A model generated the notes under the pieces. It was not told where the DNA came from and ran no database searches. It saw only the letters and a program-made list of their open reading frames with translations. The position numbers and the translations under genes are program-made. 64,000 nucleotides of DNA from Mactra quadrangularis. Taxonomy: Eukaryota > Mollusca > Bivalvia > Venerida > Mactridae. Positions 35,071 through 47,001 of this stretch are shown one piece after another; position 1 is the stretch's first letter; each line of letters opens with the position of its first letter. The DNA is taken from assembly GCA_025267735.1 (NCBI GenBank), contig CM046307.1:47535395-47599394 (forward strand), written 5' to 3'.

Positions 35071-36344
35071 GATGAATTTGAGGTCACATGATGAAAAAAT
35101 GGACGTCGAACAGTCCAAATAGGGGTGCGTGTATGGACTCATCGACGCTATGTTTTGTCGGGTTACCTGTTTGTATTACCAGAAAATACCATTATCAATG
35201 TATGAACGAGTACCAGTTAATATGCATAACTAATTGTAACAAGTTTGTTTCTTTTTAAAACTCGCATTTGTTGAAAAAATGCAAACATATCTTTCCTACA
35301 TTTGAGCGAATCTAATATTCATTAATCGTACATGTAAATGGTTTTTCATATCGTTAACAGGACACGCTAGCTTATGCTGGTATTCTATAAATAGACTTTA
35401 TGGTTTAACATATCGTTTACAGGACACCACCCTTATCATAGTATTCTATAAATAGACTTGAGACGGTTTAAAACGCTGACGCATATTGCTTGAATGGTAT
35501 TTCTCTAAGAAGAATATACGGCTAAGCCACTGGCACCCGAGTCCTCACATTCTTGAAATACGCACACATATAATATTTTGATAACAAACACAATTAAAAT
35601 TCGCGCCCGTATACATTACCGTATACGAGTTATAGGGACGTACGCATTATTTTATGATCATAAGATATGGACTCTGGTGCCAGTGGGCTGAGCGGCGATT
35701 TCAAGCATTTTTTGAAATGCTAAAACTTGTAAACTTATATAAATGTAAACGTTTCCGGCCTGACTTCATCGCAGGGGGGGGGGCACAGGGACGGGGCATA
35801 TAATCCCACATGACCCCAGAGATACCGGCATCCATGTGATGGTAATGATATATATCAGGATCACAAAGTACCATGATCAGGCATTAATTAACTTGTACGC
35901 GTTATAAATCATGAAAATGTATATGTACAACCTTTATTAAACATACCCCAGACTGTATATTTTAGACCGATCCAATTTAATTACAATGCTAACTACCTAA
36001 CGAGGCCTCAATTTGGTTATATAACGTTCCTATCCCTGTGTTCATAATAATGGCCACTTAAAACATTACAATCAAGAACTATAAAGATTAAAGCACAGGC
36101 GGTCGGCACGGACACGATCCAACGAATACACGATATGTACATATAAGTATATTTTCAGTTCATTGAATGTTTTCGGCAGATTGCGATCGTATTTGTCGCC
36201 TTTGGGTAGAATGATGTATTAATGTCTATGTTCCGAAGATTGTGGATTGCCCCCCCCCCCCCCCCCTCCTGAATTAAACAAAAGAATCCAGAAAAGCAAT
36301 TTCTTTGCATTTTTAGGATAAAAATTAAAGCAAATGTGTCTTAA

Positions 36345-36580
36345 AGTCTACTATTATTATCGCTATTCAGTCGACTCTTGCCAGTAACTTCCCCGATCAT
36401 CGAGTCTCACACCAACTGCATGTTAACATACGGTGCAGTCACAGTATACAGTGCATGACCCTAACAAGTAACCATTTACACCTGGATGGAGTAAAGCAAT
36501 CGCATGTAAATTTTTGCTCAAGAAAATTAGCAGTGCCCTAGTGGAATTCGAACCCAGGACCTGTCGATTGATAAAAATTG
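36345..36580 (-). mobile_element. tRNA-derived SINE, family S1, unit C
   Basis: Ortholog of 28797-29035: same B-box region (CCTGGGTTCGAATTCCACTA on the minus strand) and the same truncations, about 90% alike by eye. It has a 14-base deletion near 36436 relative to unit B. Confidence 0.7.
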
Positions 36581-36757
36581 TTCCACTCATATAAAAACCG
36601 ATCTTAATTTCCAAACCAATTCAGTGCCTTTAGTGTTTTGATACATAAAAGATTCAAGATAAGAAATGACAATCGTGACTATATTATTGTATCTGACATA
36701 TATATATCATTTTAACATTCCTTCATTAACATAAGTGTCCTTGTATCCATTTAGGTA

Positions 36758-38098
36758 AGTCTAAAATTTAATTAACTCAAACTTTAAATGTTAGTACAGT
36801 GTGTACATATGTACTTTCCTAAAATCGACCAGGGATTCTATATAGAGAATAGGGATTTTTAACGAAGTGCTTTTTGAATTTTCACGGTCGTCACTATCTT
36901 TAACTGGCTGAATCAGGCTGTATAAACTATTCAAGAGTTTAAAAATTTAATTTATGTTTTTGTACATGTCTTCCATGCAATTTGTGGCTGTTTCTAAAGT
37001 TTTTTACAAAAAATGTTGCAATTAAGACCGAAAAATGACTTTAGGTGATGTAAATGGGGCTAAAACTGGTAGATCGGCCAGAAAATTCTGTGAGCGTAAT
37101 TTACCTTAAAATCATCTAGAAACACATTTTCCTAACATTTATGTCTATTTGAATGGTACTTGTACAAAATTTCATGTGGAAATCTTTACTTAAACTTGTT
37201 TTCCGTTCTGGTCGAAATAATGGCAACGACAGTGAAATTTGATGAAAATCTATTACATATACTTATCGTTTCAAATCCCTGTTATATAAAATCCCTGAAT
37301 TAAGCCAGCTATTTGTTCAAATATGTACAAATGTATTCTGAACATACATACATGTAAACATTGCCATTTCTACATTGAAGTTATCCAGTTTGTTTTCTTG
37401 GCGGCCATTATGAAATCAAAGATGGCCACTGAAATAATCCCATTTGAATACAACTTGCAGTGAAAGCACGATTGTACTATAACTGAATCACGCACTGTCG
37501 TATTGTCGTCTGGAAAGACGCCACAAAAGTACCGTAAGATAGTACATGTATTTTTGTTGTATACTTGTCCCGAAAGGGGCCATGCAAAACACAATTATTT
37601 GGTCGTACTTTCATGTTTTTATATGGCGCCTCCCCAGAAGAAAATTGTATATATGGTGTAATTCAGTCTTCATACAATTCACTTTGAATCCAGCTAACAA
37701 ATATCCAAAACAAAAACAAAAATTCAATACCTTCAGTGCTTTGATTTATAAAAGTACTATGGAGTCCATTTCTGTCAAATTAAATTATCTAACTAATCCA
37801 ACCTGCCCTGACCTTACAATTTATTACTTATCTAGCAGATAAATACTTAAAGAAGTATTTTTGTTTAATTTTACATAAATTTATCTGCCTTCGTCCAGTC
37901 ACTCAGTTTGTATTTTACTATTACACTTTTCTACAAAATTTCATTTACTTTTTAATAACTCACACATGATTGTTGTTAATACTGTTTCTTACTTTTATAT
38001 ATGAGATGAAATCCAGGTAGATACGAGCCTCGTAAGCCTTGTGCTTCAAGAGTGATCATCTTTAAATTTATATATTACTTTTTATTTGTTTTCAACAG
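36758..38098 (+). other. Predicted 5' UTR intron of LRR gene C
   Basis: Donor TTTAG then GTAAGTCTAAA at about 36757; acceptor TTTTCAACAG at 38098. It is ~460 bases longer than in B because of the TIR element at 36826-37306. Confidence 0.5.
36826..37306 (-). mobile_element. Non-autonomous TIR element, unit-C-specific insertion
   Basis: CCAGGGATTCTATATAGA at the left and TATATAAAATCCCTGA at the right form imperfect TIRs; CAGGGATTT is repeated just inside the right end. Unit B reads straight through at about 29277-29290 (CCTAAAATCGAGCTAGCT), so this is a filled site against an empty one. A relative lies in the opposite orientation at 7131-7620. No transposase is encoded. Confidence 0.8.
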
Positions 38099-38148
38099 GA
38101 GAGGTTACTGACCTATACCCAAGAGACGTTATACAGTTAAAAGTCACC

Positions 38149-40507
38149 ATGAAGCCAATAGTAAGTTATATGTTTCAGTAACTAATTACATGATTATTAA
38201 AATCAATAATTAAAAGTTTCCATCTTAAATTCCGATTTCGACATGCACTCTTTCTTTAAATTTAAATATTTCAAACTTTTTTCAAAACAACGTGCTTGAC
38301 AGTCTACGAAATAAGGACATGAAAGTGATTGTCCGAACTGATCATTTTAATAGCACGCACTACATCTCATTTGCAGAATTTTGGTTGCTCAAAAGAAAAT
38401 GCTGGTTTGCCCGATTAAAAAAGTGGTTGTTCCGGCAATCGGACACTCACTAATTTCATAGACTGAATCTATAGAAATATTGTCATGACGTCAAAGTTCC
38501 GTCATACTATCTAGAATATTGGTGATATAAAAATAAGCTGCACCATAAAAAGGCGTTCATTTCTTTATTATGAGTTTCCAAAACCTTACAATGTGATTAA
38601 TAGTTACCGCTTCAACATGCATGGGTTGCTATGCTAACGTGATATAGCACATATTGAGAAATACAGTAAAAAGTGTTCCAATGAACCTTTAGTAAAATCA
38701 TTAAGTATTATAAAAATTACAAATTCAGTGTATAAACTTTCTATTCAACTCTCGTACATAATATGTTAGACAAATTAGATAGTTTTACCTATACATGCTG
38801 AGAAAATCTCCCGTCGTACAGCATTGTCGCAATGTCATTTCGCATCGTTATGTATTTTCCTGCATCGCCTTGTTAACGTGACGACGACATTTGAAATAGC
38901 ACAATCAGGTGTCCGTAACAAAGAGGGTTGCGAAATTGTTAATATATCGTCACGAGTCACTTTTTTCATGGTCTAACACGTTCACGCAGGCGCACAAGTA
39001 CTCAAACACAGGCACCCCTACGTACACACGCACGCATTTTTACATATTTTTCTACATATTACAGATATTGATTGGCACGTGTTTTCTTTTGATGACGTCA
39101 TCAGTGGAAGCATTTTTATTGGAGAACAATTGTCTGGCTCCACCACCATGTAAATGTTCTAATGCCTTTGTTGATTGTGAAGGTGAAAGTTTATACTCTG
39201 TGCCAAAGTTTCTACCATCAACTAAAACACTGCAAACACTTCAGGTAGAACTAGTGGATAATAATATACGTCTGTTGCTAGACAACGATTTCCAGATGTT
39301 ACAAACTGCGCATGCGCAATATATTTCCATAAACTTGATGTATAATAATATAGAATTTATTGAAGACAATGCCTTTAGTGGAATTGAAAAAGTCATTCGA
39401 ATCTTTTTTATTGATTATAACAGGCTGTCCTACGTACCTCCTGCTTTAGGGAAACTTATTAATTTGTCTGAATTGACTCTTAGTGGCAATCCAATATCAA
39501 CATTTGATCCCACCATTTTCTCTGTCTTTGGTCCATCACTTTCATATTTCACATTTAATATCAATTTTATGTCTTCTTGGCCAACAGATGCTTTAAATAA
39601 CTTACAAGTATTACAATCAATGATGGTCGGTGAATCATTTGCTGTTAATTCAACAGTTCCTTTCACTGCATTTGACTCGTTTAAAAATACATTAACGACT
39701 CTTAATTATGAATATGAACGACAAGACTTACCTTATGGTAACGTGGCAACAGACTCACATAGATTGCCCACGGCAGTTTGTACCCTTAATCGTTTAAGGA
39801 CATTAAAAGTAATTTCATATGGTAATCAAGATGATATGGATGGCAAGGTTTTCTTCGAACAATGTAGAAATTCCATCATGAGTAGCGTAGAATCTTTGTC
39901 TATTTCTGCCGTTAAAAATTTAAACATCACTGAAATTTTCACAATTTTCCCATCTTTGAGATATTTAGTTTTAAATTATAATTTTCTGGCTGATTTACAA
40001 TTAAATCAGAACACTTCTGATTTATTAACAACTATTGATGTTTCATACAATGGTTTTAAATCCGTTCCCGCAGATATCAATTCATTAACTAGTTTGACCA
40101 CTTTAGATTTACAGGGCAACTATATCACTAGTATAAACGAAAGTGACTTCAGTGCTTTGGTTAATTTAGAAACTCTGGATTTAAGTAATAATATGATTAC
40201 TTTCATTCACCCTAACGCCTTTAAGAATAATATAAAATTAGAATCGTTGACTCTTGAACGGAACAATCTAGCAACTATACCCACATCGGTCATGGTTTTG
40301 TCAAATCTAAAAATGTTTACATTCAGTTCAAATAAAGCTAATTTAAACCCAGATCAGCTCGAGTGTTCCTGTCAAACCCTTGGTAGCCTAAAAGCATGGA
40401 ATGTCGATAATATTTACTTTCCAAACCGTTGTAAAACAGCTGTAGGACATTCCAATCCTGTAACTATAAAGTCATTCATCCAGAATGATTTGAGCTCATG
40501 TCCATAA
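38149..40507 (+). CDS. Secreted leucine-rich-repeat protein, paralog C
   Basis: CDS joins 38149-38160 (ATG AAG CCA ATA, donor GTAAG) to 39065-40507, 484 residues. The signal peptide reads MKPIILIGTCFLLMTSSVEA. The N-terminal cap has the four cysteines C27/C33/C35/C42 with a changed loop (CKCSNAFVDC), and the C-terminal cap is intact. Clear LRRs include LTTLDLQGNYITSINESDF and LETLDLSNNMITFIHPNAF. It is closest to B in the signal peptide, first exon, intron and most repeats, but one LRR block (LVNLETLDLSNNMITFIHP) matches A rather than B, suggesting exchange between copies. A longer frame open back to 38909 runs through the intron and its CA-rich tract and is not coding. No transmembrane segment. 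Ligand unknown. Confidence 0.88.
38315..38462 (+). repeat. Interspersed repeat R1, copy 3 of 4
   Basis: Orthologous to the copy in the intron of LRR gene B; retains the GGACACTCACTAATTTCATA end that B has lost. Confidence 0.65.
38980..39035 (+). repeat. CA/CACG-rich tract before the main exon of LRR gene C
   Basis: Degenerate CACA/CACG repeat 30-85 bases upstream of the acceptor at 39064, shorter than in A and B. Confidence 0.5.
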
Positions 40508-41336
40508 ACATTTACTATTATAAAGTGCCAACAAAATGTTTCGAGAAATAGGAAACTTAAAAAAACTTATATTGCAATTATTGTTCTTTGTAGAACCTTT
40601 AATTTTAATATTTTTAATATTTTTTTGTAAAACAAATTTCATTAGTGTATCGCATTTCTATGAATTTGCATTTGGCATCCCAAAGCCTCCAAAACCATGG
40701 TCAATGGATTTCTTTTCCATAATTCGGTTTTAAGCCACTTTTTATAGTCCTAGCTATGAAGAAAACCATAACAAATAAAAACAAAACTAAAAAGCATTTC
40801 AAAATCAACGGCTTAAAGGTATTTAGTCGGTCTACAAAATGAAAATGTCTCCAAACATTTTGTGGGCACTATTTTGATGGTATAAAACATTATATCTGTC
40901 ACATGTAAACTATCAGGAAATAAAACTTAAACAAGAAATAATTAACAAGTTGTTTTGTAATGTATGGTACTTTACGCCACAGTTAAACATTTGTTCAGTC
41001 CCATGAATCTGTTTGTTGTCCTATTGACAATCCCTTCTAGAACTCTGGACCCAAGTTTTTACCTAACACATAAAATCGCCATTAGCTGACAACTGTCCTC
41101 TATTGATACAGCGGTATGTGGGGAAATGGCGATGGAAATATTTCATGACCCAACTCCACGAAGGTATGTCTCGGCCAGGAATCGAGTCCACGACCCTTTG
41201 AATCATACTCAGAAGTGCTATCGACAAGCTAATCAGTCGTGGATGCTTGCGTTCCTTATAGAAGGATTTTAAGAGTTCAGTTTCAGTGTTAGAAAAAAAC
41301 ACTCCCTCATCAGTTTTCTACGTTTGTTTGTCCTGG
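40508..41336. other. 3' flank of LRR gene C
   Basis: Probable 3' UTR and flank, collinear with B. Holds the shared minus-strand S2 SINE at about 41060-41220. Confidence 0.5.
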
Positions 41337-41648
41337 ACTCTAGTGAGAGAACCCGGGTCGATAGCGCAGTTGGTAGCGCGCCGGGATTTGGAATCTCGTG
41401 CCCGAGGGGGTGCGGGTTCGAATCCCACCTGGAGGTTATACCCTTTCATGAAAAATTTGACAATGATGTCGATTTTCCTCCATTGATTAGATAATATGGA
41501 GAAGTTTCTGGCCTTGTGTAAGGGTAGGTGGGTACTGGTTATAGACAATGATCTAGGAAAGCTAGGTTAGGTATGCTGGACGCCGTAAAATGACCTAAAT
41601 TGTGTTGACACGGCGTTAACTCCAATAATTAAATAACTCTAGTGAGAG
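41337..41648 (+). mobile_element. tRNA-derived SINE with 13-bp target-site duplication
   Basis: The element (41350-41635, 286 bp) has a tRNA-like head: D-arm region ATAGCGCAGTTGGTAGCGCG, anticodon-like arm CGGGA-TTTGGAA-TCTCG and B box GGGTTCGAATCCCACC. Its tail ends CACGGCGTTAACTCCAATAA followed by an ATT/AAATAA run, like LINE-derived SINE tails. It is flanked by the direct repeat ACTCTAGTGAGAG (41337-41349 and 41636-41648). Unit B holds the single-copy empty site ACTCTAGTGGGAG at 33342-33354. The acceptor-stem halves do not pair, so it is not a working tRNA gene. Confidence 0.88.
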
Positions 41649-41880
41649 CAGTGGTCCAGTGATAGGACGCGCACCTAGGGATCGAAAGGTCCCGGACTCG
41701 ATCCCCACAAAGGGAATATAATTTCCTTGAGCAAGAAGTAAACCCACAGTTGTTCCACTCCGTCCAGGTGTAAATGGATACTATGAGTTATCACCTGTCT
41801 GAAGGTGATTTCAATGATCATGAGTTATCGTACAAAATTGTAAAATAAGTCGACTTAATGTGTATATGGAAGAACACTTT
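41649..41880 (+). mobile_element. tRNA-derived SINE, family S1, unit C
   Basis: Ortholog of 33355-33590: head CAGTGGTCCAGTGATAGGAC, B-box region CCGGACTCGATCCCCAC, middle TTGAGCAAGAAG and TCCGTCCAGGTGTAAATGG, tail GAGTTATCGTACAAAATTG. Confidence 0.75.
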
Positions 41881-42715
41881 TTAAACTTTATAACTCTGTG
41901 TCACACACATAATTGCTGTTGGATACATTCGGCCATTTTCCATAGCCAACTGTGTTGATAGGACTATTATTTTATAGTCTTATAATAATGTGATTACTAA
42001 TTTTTGAATTATTTCCCAAATTTACTAAATATTTGACAATTTCATACGAAAGGTCTTTGATTAAGCATATTTAATATATTAAGTTAGAGCCACACAATTG
42101 TAGCCTGGCCTAATTAAATCGTCAGTTCAGTGCTTTTAGCGCTTTGATTTTATAGTTTGACGCATTGGAATGATTTATAAATTTTACTCGTTTGTTGAGA
42201 GCGCAGACGTGATAAATGTATTTACATTTACATGTCAATGGCCTAATATTTTCGATCAAAAGTAACTCCTTTTCATGAGTGACCAAACGCTTTCACTTAC
42301 TTTTTGGCGAACAGCGACAATTTTGATAGAAATGTTACGAGGCGGCCCCATTAATTATCTAAGAAACAGGTGTAGTGCAGCTATCGTCGAGATGTTCTGC
42401 ATGCAGTGACAATCTGACAAATAGGAAACCTATTCCAGAGAGAACTCACGCTTAGCGCTAGAATAAATAATAATGCTTTCACTTTGATACAGCCACTTCT
42501 GGACTAAAATCTTCATCGTTGAAATGACATATGCTGTCAGATATCAAATATTTACATTATTACGTAATTTGATTGGATGTTTCTTCTTATCAAATATTTG
42601 CTTTTCTATGTTAACGCCAGGTCAGCTATAATTAGATCTATGTACATTTTGTCACCGCTATCATAGGGTAAATAATTGACGCATGGATATTAATAGTTAA
42701 ACGTTCTATTGACCT

Positions 42716-42934
42716 GCAGCGTGTTCAGTTGCCTTGAACGTTCCAAAACGTTCTGTAACGGGAGTGACGGAACAACTCAACCCATTGACAACTCAACCCG
42801 AGACAACTCAATCTCCTACTAACGGATTGAGTTGACTCAACTTTAAGTTGAGTATTGCACGGGTTGAGTTGTCTTCGGGTTGAGTTCTCCCGTACCCGTA
42901 ACGTTAGCTAACAGTGGTTACTGAACACGGGGCT
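42716..42934. mobile_element. Foldback/MITE insertion, about 219 bp, unit C only
   Basis: Ends AGCGTGTTCAGTTGCC and GGTTACTGAACACGGGGCT are inverted repeats. Inside, CAACTCAACCC blocks on the left answer GGGTTGAGTTG blocks on the right, so most of it folds back. Unit A reads CTATTAATCTGATTATATTG at 26640-26660 where C is interrupted, an empty site. Confidence 0.75.
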
Positions 42935-43150
42935 GATTATATTGGCAGAACAATGACGTCATATTGTTAACTATTTTTACATAGATACACGAGCATATCC
43001 ATGACGTACATTTCTGACTTAGATAATTATATCGGTGACAGAACGATGATGTCATAATGCTTACTATCTCTGATAAAAGTAATGACAGAAAGGTGTCGTC
43101 ATAAGCTAGATATATGTGAAGAACGATGACGTCTATCTCTGACATAAATA

Positions 43151-44570
43151 ATTATATTGACAGAACGATGACATCATATGGTTTACTGTCATTGTTCGCG
43201 AGCAGTGGAATCACACTTAATGATCAAGAATCCTATGGGTTTGAATCTCACTATAAGTGTAGCTATTATAACTACTACGTGGATATAATACTGATTTTAG
43301 AGTATCCTGATTCACGTGTACCCTTATTTAAAAGCAAAGAACAATTTCCAAAATCAGCATTAATTAGTTTATCAATATACGGCTTGAACTATGTAACATA
43401 AATAAGCTTACTTTGTAGTTGTATACATGGTCAAGTGTTTCCAAAGTTTCAAAAACTTTTAGAGTTTACTTGCTGTAACCATAAATAAGACTGTATCATT
43501 AAAAAGGTTTACAAATTGTTCTTCAATCAAAAGCATCTCAGAGTATGGCAATAACTGGTTCGTTGTAGGAACAGGCGGCCGACACGGTCCATAATCATTT
43601 AAACACTATACTCGTACGATATGTAGTGTTTTATTAAGGACTGTGCAGGCCGTAGTAAGCAATATGTAAATATTTAAGTTGAAATCTGCTCGCCAACAGA
43701 TTTCAACTTAAATATCAATTTTTCTAGAACTCTCAAAATACATGTAGTAATATTTTAGGGGTATTATAAAGCATTGCTCAGATAATCACAATTCTAAGTG
43801 CAAATTATCATAGCGCTAAATGAAATTAATTACACAATATTCATATTTCGATTATTTTCAAGTCAACAAATTTTAGTAAATTTACCTGTTTCACTGCCTG
43901 TGCCATCCCAGAGTTATTCCTTATTTTATTATAAGTCTTTCTTCAATTATCCTTAAGGAAATCAAAATGTAAAAAATAAAATCCTGACCACATCAGTTCA
44001 CAAATAATTTGTCTGGTAAAGTGCTACAAACCAATTTATTCCTTAAATATTTATAGTAATATCATAAAAAGTTCGATTTATCGCAAATTCTCAGCGTTTT
44101 TCAACAAGTTATAGTTTATAACGGACTCTATTTATAACAAGTTTTATTTCTCAGTTATTTATTCCGACTGTTTTCACGATAACAACCTTCGCGAATTTAT
44201 TACCATATTAGATACTAAACGTTTATCGACATTTCTGTTAAAGAAAGGTATATTCCCTCTACCCTTAAGTGTTTCACGTGACGTATAGGAAGGACTCCGT
44301 CGTACCTTAAGTGGCTCGTACTATTAAGGCTAGCTTCTCACAGATTGAGTAAATTTATTTACATTTTTGTATTTATAACATTTTAACAATGAATTTCAAA
44401 TTTAACCGACAATTAATGTTTCTGTATCTGAATTTTACCCTTGATTTCTATATATACAATGTATATATATATTTATGTTTATTTGAAAGCTACTCGTCTC
44501 GGATTTCGGTATTTTTATATTTTAAAATTACCTGTCAGTGTCTGTAGCTGTATAAATAAATTTAATTTTC
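43151..44570. other. Intergenic, with degenerate unit-like fragment and a hairpin
   Basis: ACAGGCGGCCGACACGGTCC at about 43570 resembles a block at 28555 and 36100 in units B and C. A perfect hairpin at 43671-43717 (ATATTTAAGTTGAAATCTG / CAGATTTCAACTTAAATAT) is the only other clear structure. No gene seen. Confidence 0.45.
43671..43717. repeat. Perfect hairpin, 19-bp stem
   Basis: ATATTTAAGTTGAAATCTG and CAGATTTCAACTTAAATAT pair fully around CTCGCCAA-like loop bases. Confidence 0.8.
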
Positions 44571-44815
44571 CCAAGTAGGAACAGCAGTCCAGTGGTGGGA
44601 CGAGCGCTTAGGGATCGAGAGGTCCTGGATTCGACCCCCACTAGGGACCATGCTAAATTCCTTGAGCAAAACATAACCTACACTTGTTTCACTCCATCAA
44701 GGTGTGAATGTGTACTGTGAGGGATTGCATGCCTGAGGGTGTCTTCAGTAATCAGGAGTTATCGTTTAAGATTGTAAAGTCGGCTGACATGTATATGGAA
44801 GCAGACTGTTCAATA
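44571..44815 (+). mobile_element. tRNA-derived SINE, family S1
   Basis: Head CAGCAGTCCAGTGGTGGGAC (A box) and GGTCCTGGATTCGACCCCCA (B box), then TTCCTTGAGCAAAACATAAC, a GGTGTGAATGTGTACTGTGA middle and a CAGGAGTTATCGTTTAAG tail. It interrupts a block resembling 20335-20640. Confidence 0.75.
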
Positions 44816-45080
44816 TATAGTGAAATATAAAACTAAAATTTACAAAAAAGCACTAAGATCCTCTATACCGTTACTAACCGGGTATGTTTTATAAATAAAA
44901 TCATCATAATTGACAGTTGCATGTCAAATTACACTAAAATTGTCATTTTCAGAACACTATACTTTACTGTTCCCAAAATGATAGAACATGTATTCAATTT
45001 TAAGACTTTTAAGAAAATTGATAATTTTTATATAAGTTTGAAATCTGTGAATAAGTAGCTTTAAGTGTCTTGTAATATAC
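44816..45080 (+). repeat. Degenerate fragment of the LRR-unit 5' region
   Basis: ACCGTTACTAAC, CTAAAATTGTCATT-TCAG, ACACT--TTTACTG and TTGAAATCTGT follow in the same order as at 20450-20630 in unit A. With ACCTGTCAGTGTCTGT (44530), also seen at 34718, it suggests a partial fourth unit broken by the S1 SINE. Confidence 0.45.
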
Positions 45081-46854
45081 AACGGTATATTATAAACCAT
45101 GAAGACAACGTGTTTAATGGTATTATGACAATGTGACCATCTTTATAATAAGTAGGAGCAAGTTAAATGTCAATTTTTATTACTTTTTAAAAGTGTTTCA
45201 AGAGATAACATTGACAAATATCGTCAGCGGTTCAATATACTTAAATAATAATACTATATCAAGATTGCTCCATATCTAGATATACAACATATCTATCCTA
45301 GATTGACATAAGTACATGAATTCGTAGATTTATGACGGGTATAAGTGATGGAGTACTTTGACCTACTCCAATCTAAACTCCATTTTCATACTTACTCGTA
45401 TATATAAAATATAAATTCGTCAAACTTATAAAATCAGAAAAAAAGAGAAAAATATATCATTTCATTAAAGAAGCAATACATGTACCATTTATTTTTAGGC
45501 CAAAATTAATAATTAAATCTTCCAATCACGGCCAATATCATGTAGACCTAATAAGTATCTAAGTACATGTATTTTTTCTATTTGATTTTATAACTGTGTA
45601 CTATTCATATAATTGTATCATGTATATGTTTTTAGTATGATCTTCTATGTGTTTTCCATGTTTTTGTAAATTTTTCTTTTTCGTAAATGTTTTGCTTTTC
45701 TTTATGCTCAAATTGTATTATATATATATGTTTTGTGTCTAAGACATTTAAATGTCGATTCCACCAATAAACTGTATAAAAAGGTTCCTATGCATCGCGT
45801 GCTGCCTTTATTCGGGCGATTTGCGATACGATATAAATTCGCAATTCTGTCGTCAAAACTCAAATGAGATTAACTTGCATTTTTTATTCTTACCATAAAT
45901 TAATAGACCAAACTGATATAAATACATTGTAAAATATAATACAAATAATATATTAAAAGTGTCAATGAGTGAATATTCTGACTTGTTTAGAGAGAAAAAA
46001 TAAACAAAAATCGCGTCTTTTTTAAAACAACCCAACTCGTGCCAAATGTAAAATTTTATACCCATCATATTGTATTGTGCCCGTTTTGATAATAAATAAA
46101 TTACAAATGTCATAGTATACCTTTAAATTCGACTTTCCCGCAATAAATTCCAGAAGCAATAGATTTGTTTAACAATTACGATATTTCAGATATATATTCT
46201 ATCACGGTAAGTTGAATATGTCCAGTACAGTAGACATGTTTACCTTTTTAAATAAAATTTTAACACAAACCATGCTTTCTGCCTAACAGCAAGGACTGTT
46301 ATGCCATAATTACGGTGGCATGGGAAAGATATAAAGATGAAACATTAACTAATGCGTGACAGCGTAATATTTATCTCCATAAGGTATTGTTCGCTAAGTC
46401 CCTTCTATGCCACCATACATTAATGAATCAAGCAATAGCAAGTTTGGTCATATAAATCAACTGAGACAAACTTTATAAGACTTCGAACCTTGAAATACCT
46501 CTAGTGAGAGAAGCTAGCAGAATTGTTGGTATAAACATATATTCAGTTTTAATTAACAATTTATACACTGTTTTAAATGATCACACTTCAGTCAATAATA
46601 ATCATGTAAACTGTTATTTGTGATCAAAGAAATATAGGCGATCTGTCCATGCTTATACAGCAAGTACTTAGTTACTTTGGACAATGTGAGAAAGTGAACA
46701 GTGTTTTGAAAACTGTACTGGAAAGAGTTCATGATATATTGAACCGTGAAAGTTTACAATTTCAAACACATGATTTGACGTACTTTAAGCTTTGGCTATA
46801 ACTCTTACAAATTCAAAATCCACACAATTCCGGTCCACGAATTTATGATATATA
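45081..46854. other. Intergenic, nothing recognised
   Basis: AT-rich DNA with short low-complexity runs. No gene, RNA or repeat that I can support. Confidence 0.4.
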
Positions 46855-47001
46855 TGAAAGTGCTTGCCCATACAGGTCAATTTAGCAGTAAGCATTATAT
46901 ATCATTTGTAGAAATTTGGTTGCCCAGAAGAAATTTTTGGTTGCCCGAAATAGAAATTGGTTGTCCCGGGCAACCGGACACCCACTAATTTTGAAGACAG
47001 C
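46855..47001 (+). repeat. Interspersed repeat R1, copy 4 of 4
   Basis: TTTGTAGAAATTTGGTTGCC, then GAAATTTTTGGTTGCCCG, then GGTTGTCCCGGGCAACCGG and ACACCCACTAATTTTG, in family order. Confidence 0.65.

Larger units (their letters stand above)
34153..43150 (+). repeat. Duplicated unit C of the LRR array
   Basis: Collinear with unit B from the shared start AAGGTGCGTAAAATCCAAAC. It adds three insertions (36826-37306, 41350-41635, 42716-42934) and an inverted repeat at 34900-35070. Beyond 42420 it keeps the distal block that B lacks; AGGAAACC-TATTCCAGA and the GATTATATTGGCAGAACAAT phrase at 42936 match unit A at 26362 and 26650. Confidence 0.85.

Noticed and set aside
38909..39064. N-terminal extension of LRR paralog C to 532 residues
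   Set aside because: It reads through the intron and its CA-rich tract. The conserved splice from ATG-AAG-CCA-ATA at 38149 restores a proper signal peptide, as in A and B.
41353..41437. A tRNA gene (anticodon-like loop TTTGGAA, suggesting Pro)
   Set aside because: D arm, anticodon arm and B box look good, but the acceptor-stem halves do not pair, the variable region is too long, and it heads a SINE with target-site duplications.
43126..43401. A 91-residue plus-strand frame after unit C
   Set aside because: No start context, homology or splice partner; it crosses the edge of unit C sequence.
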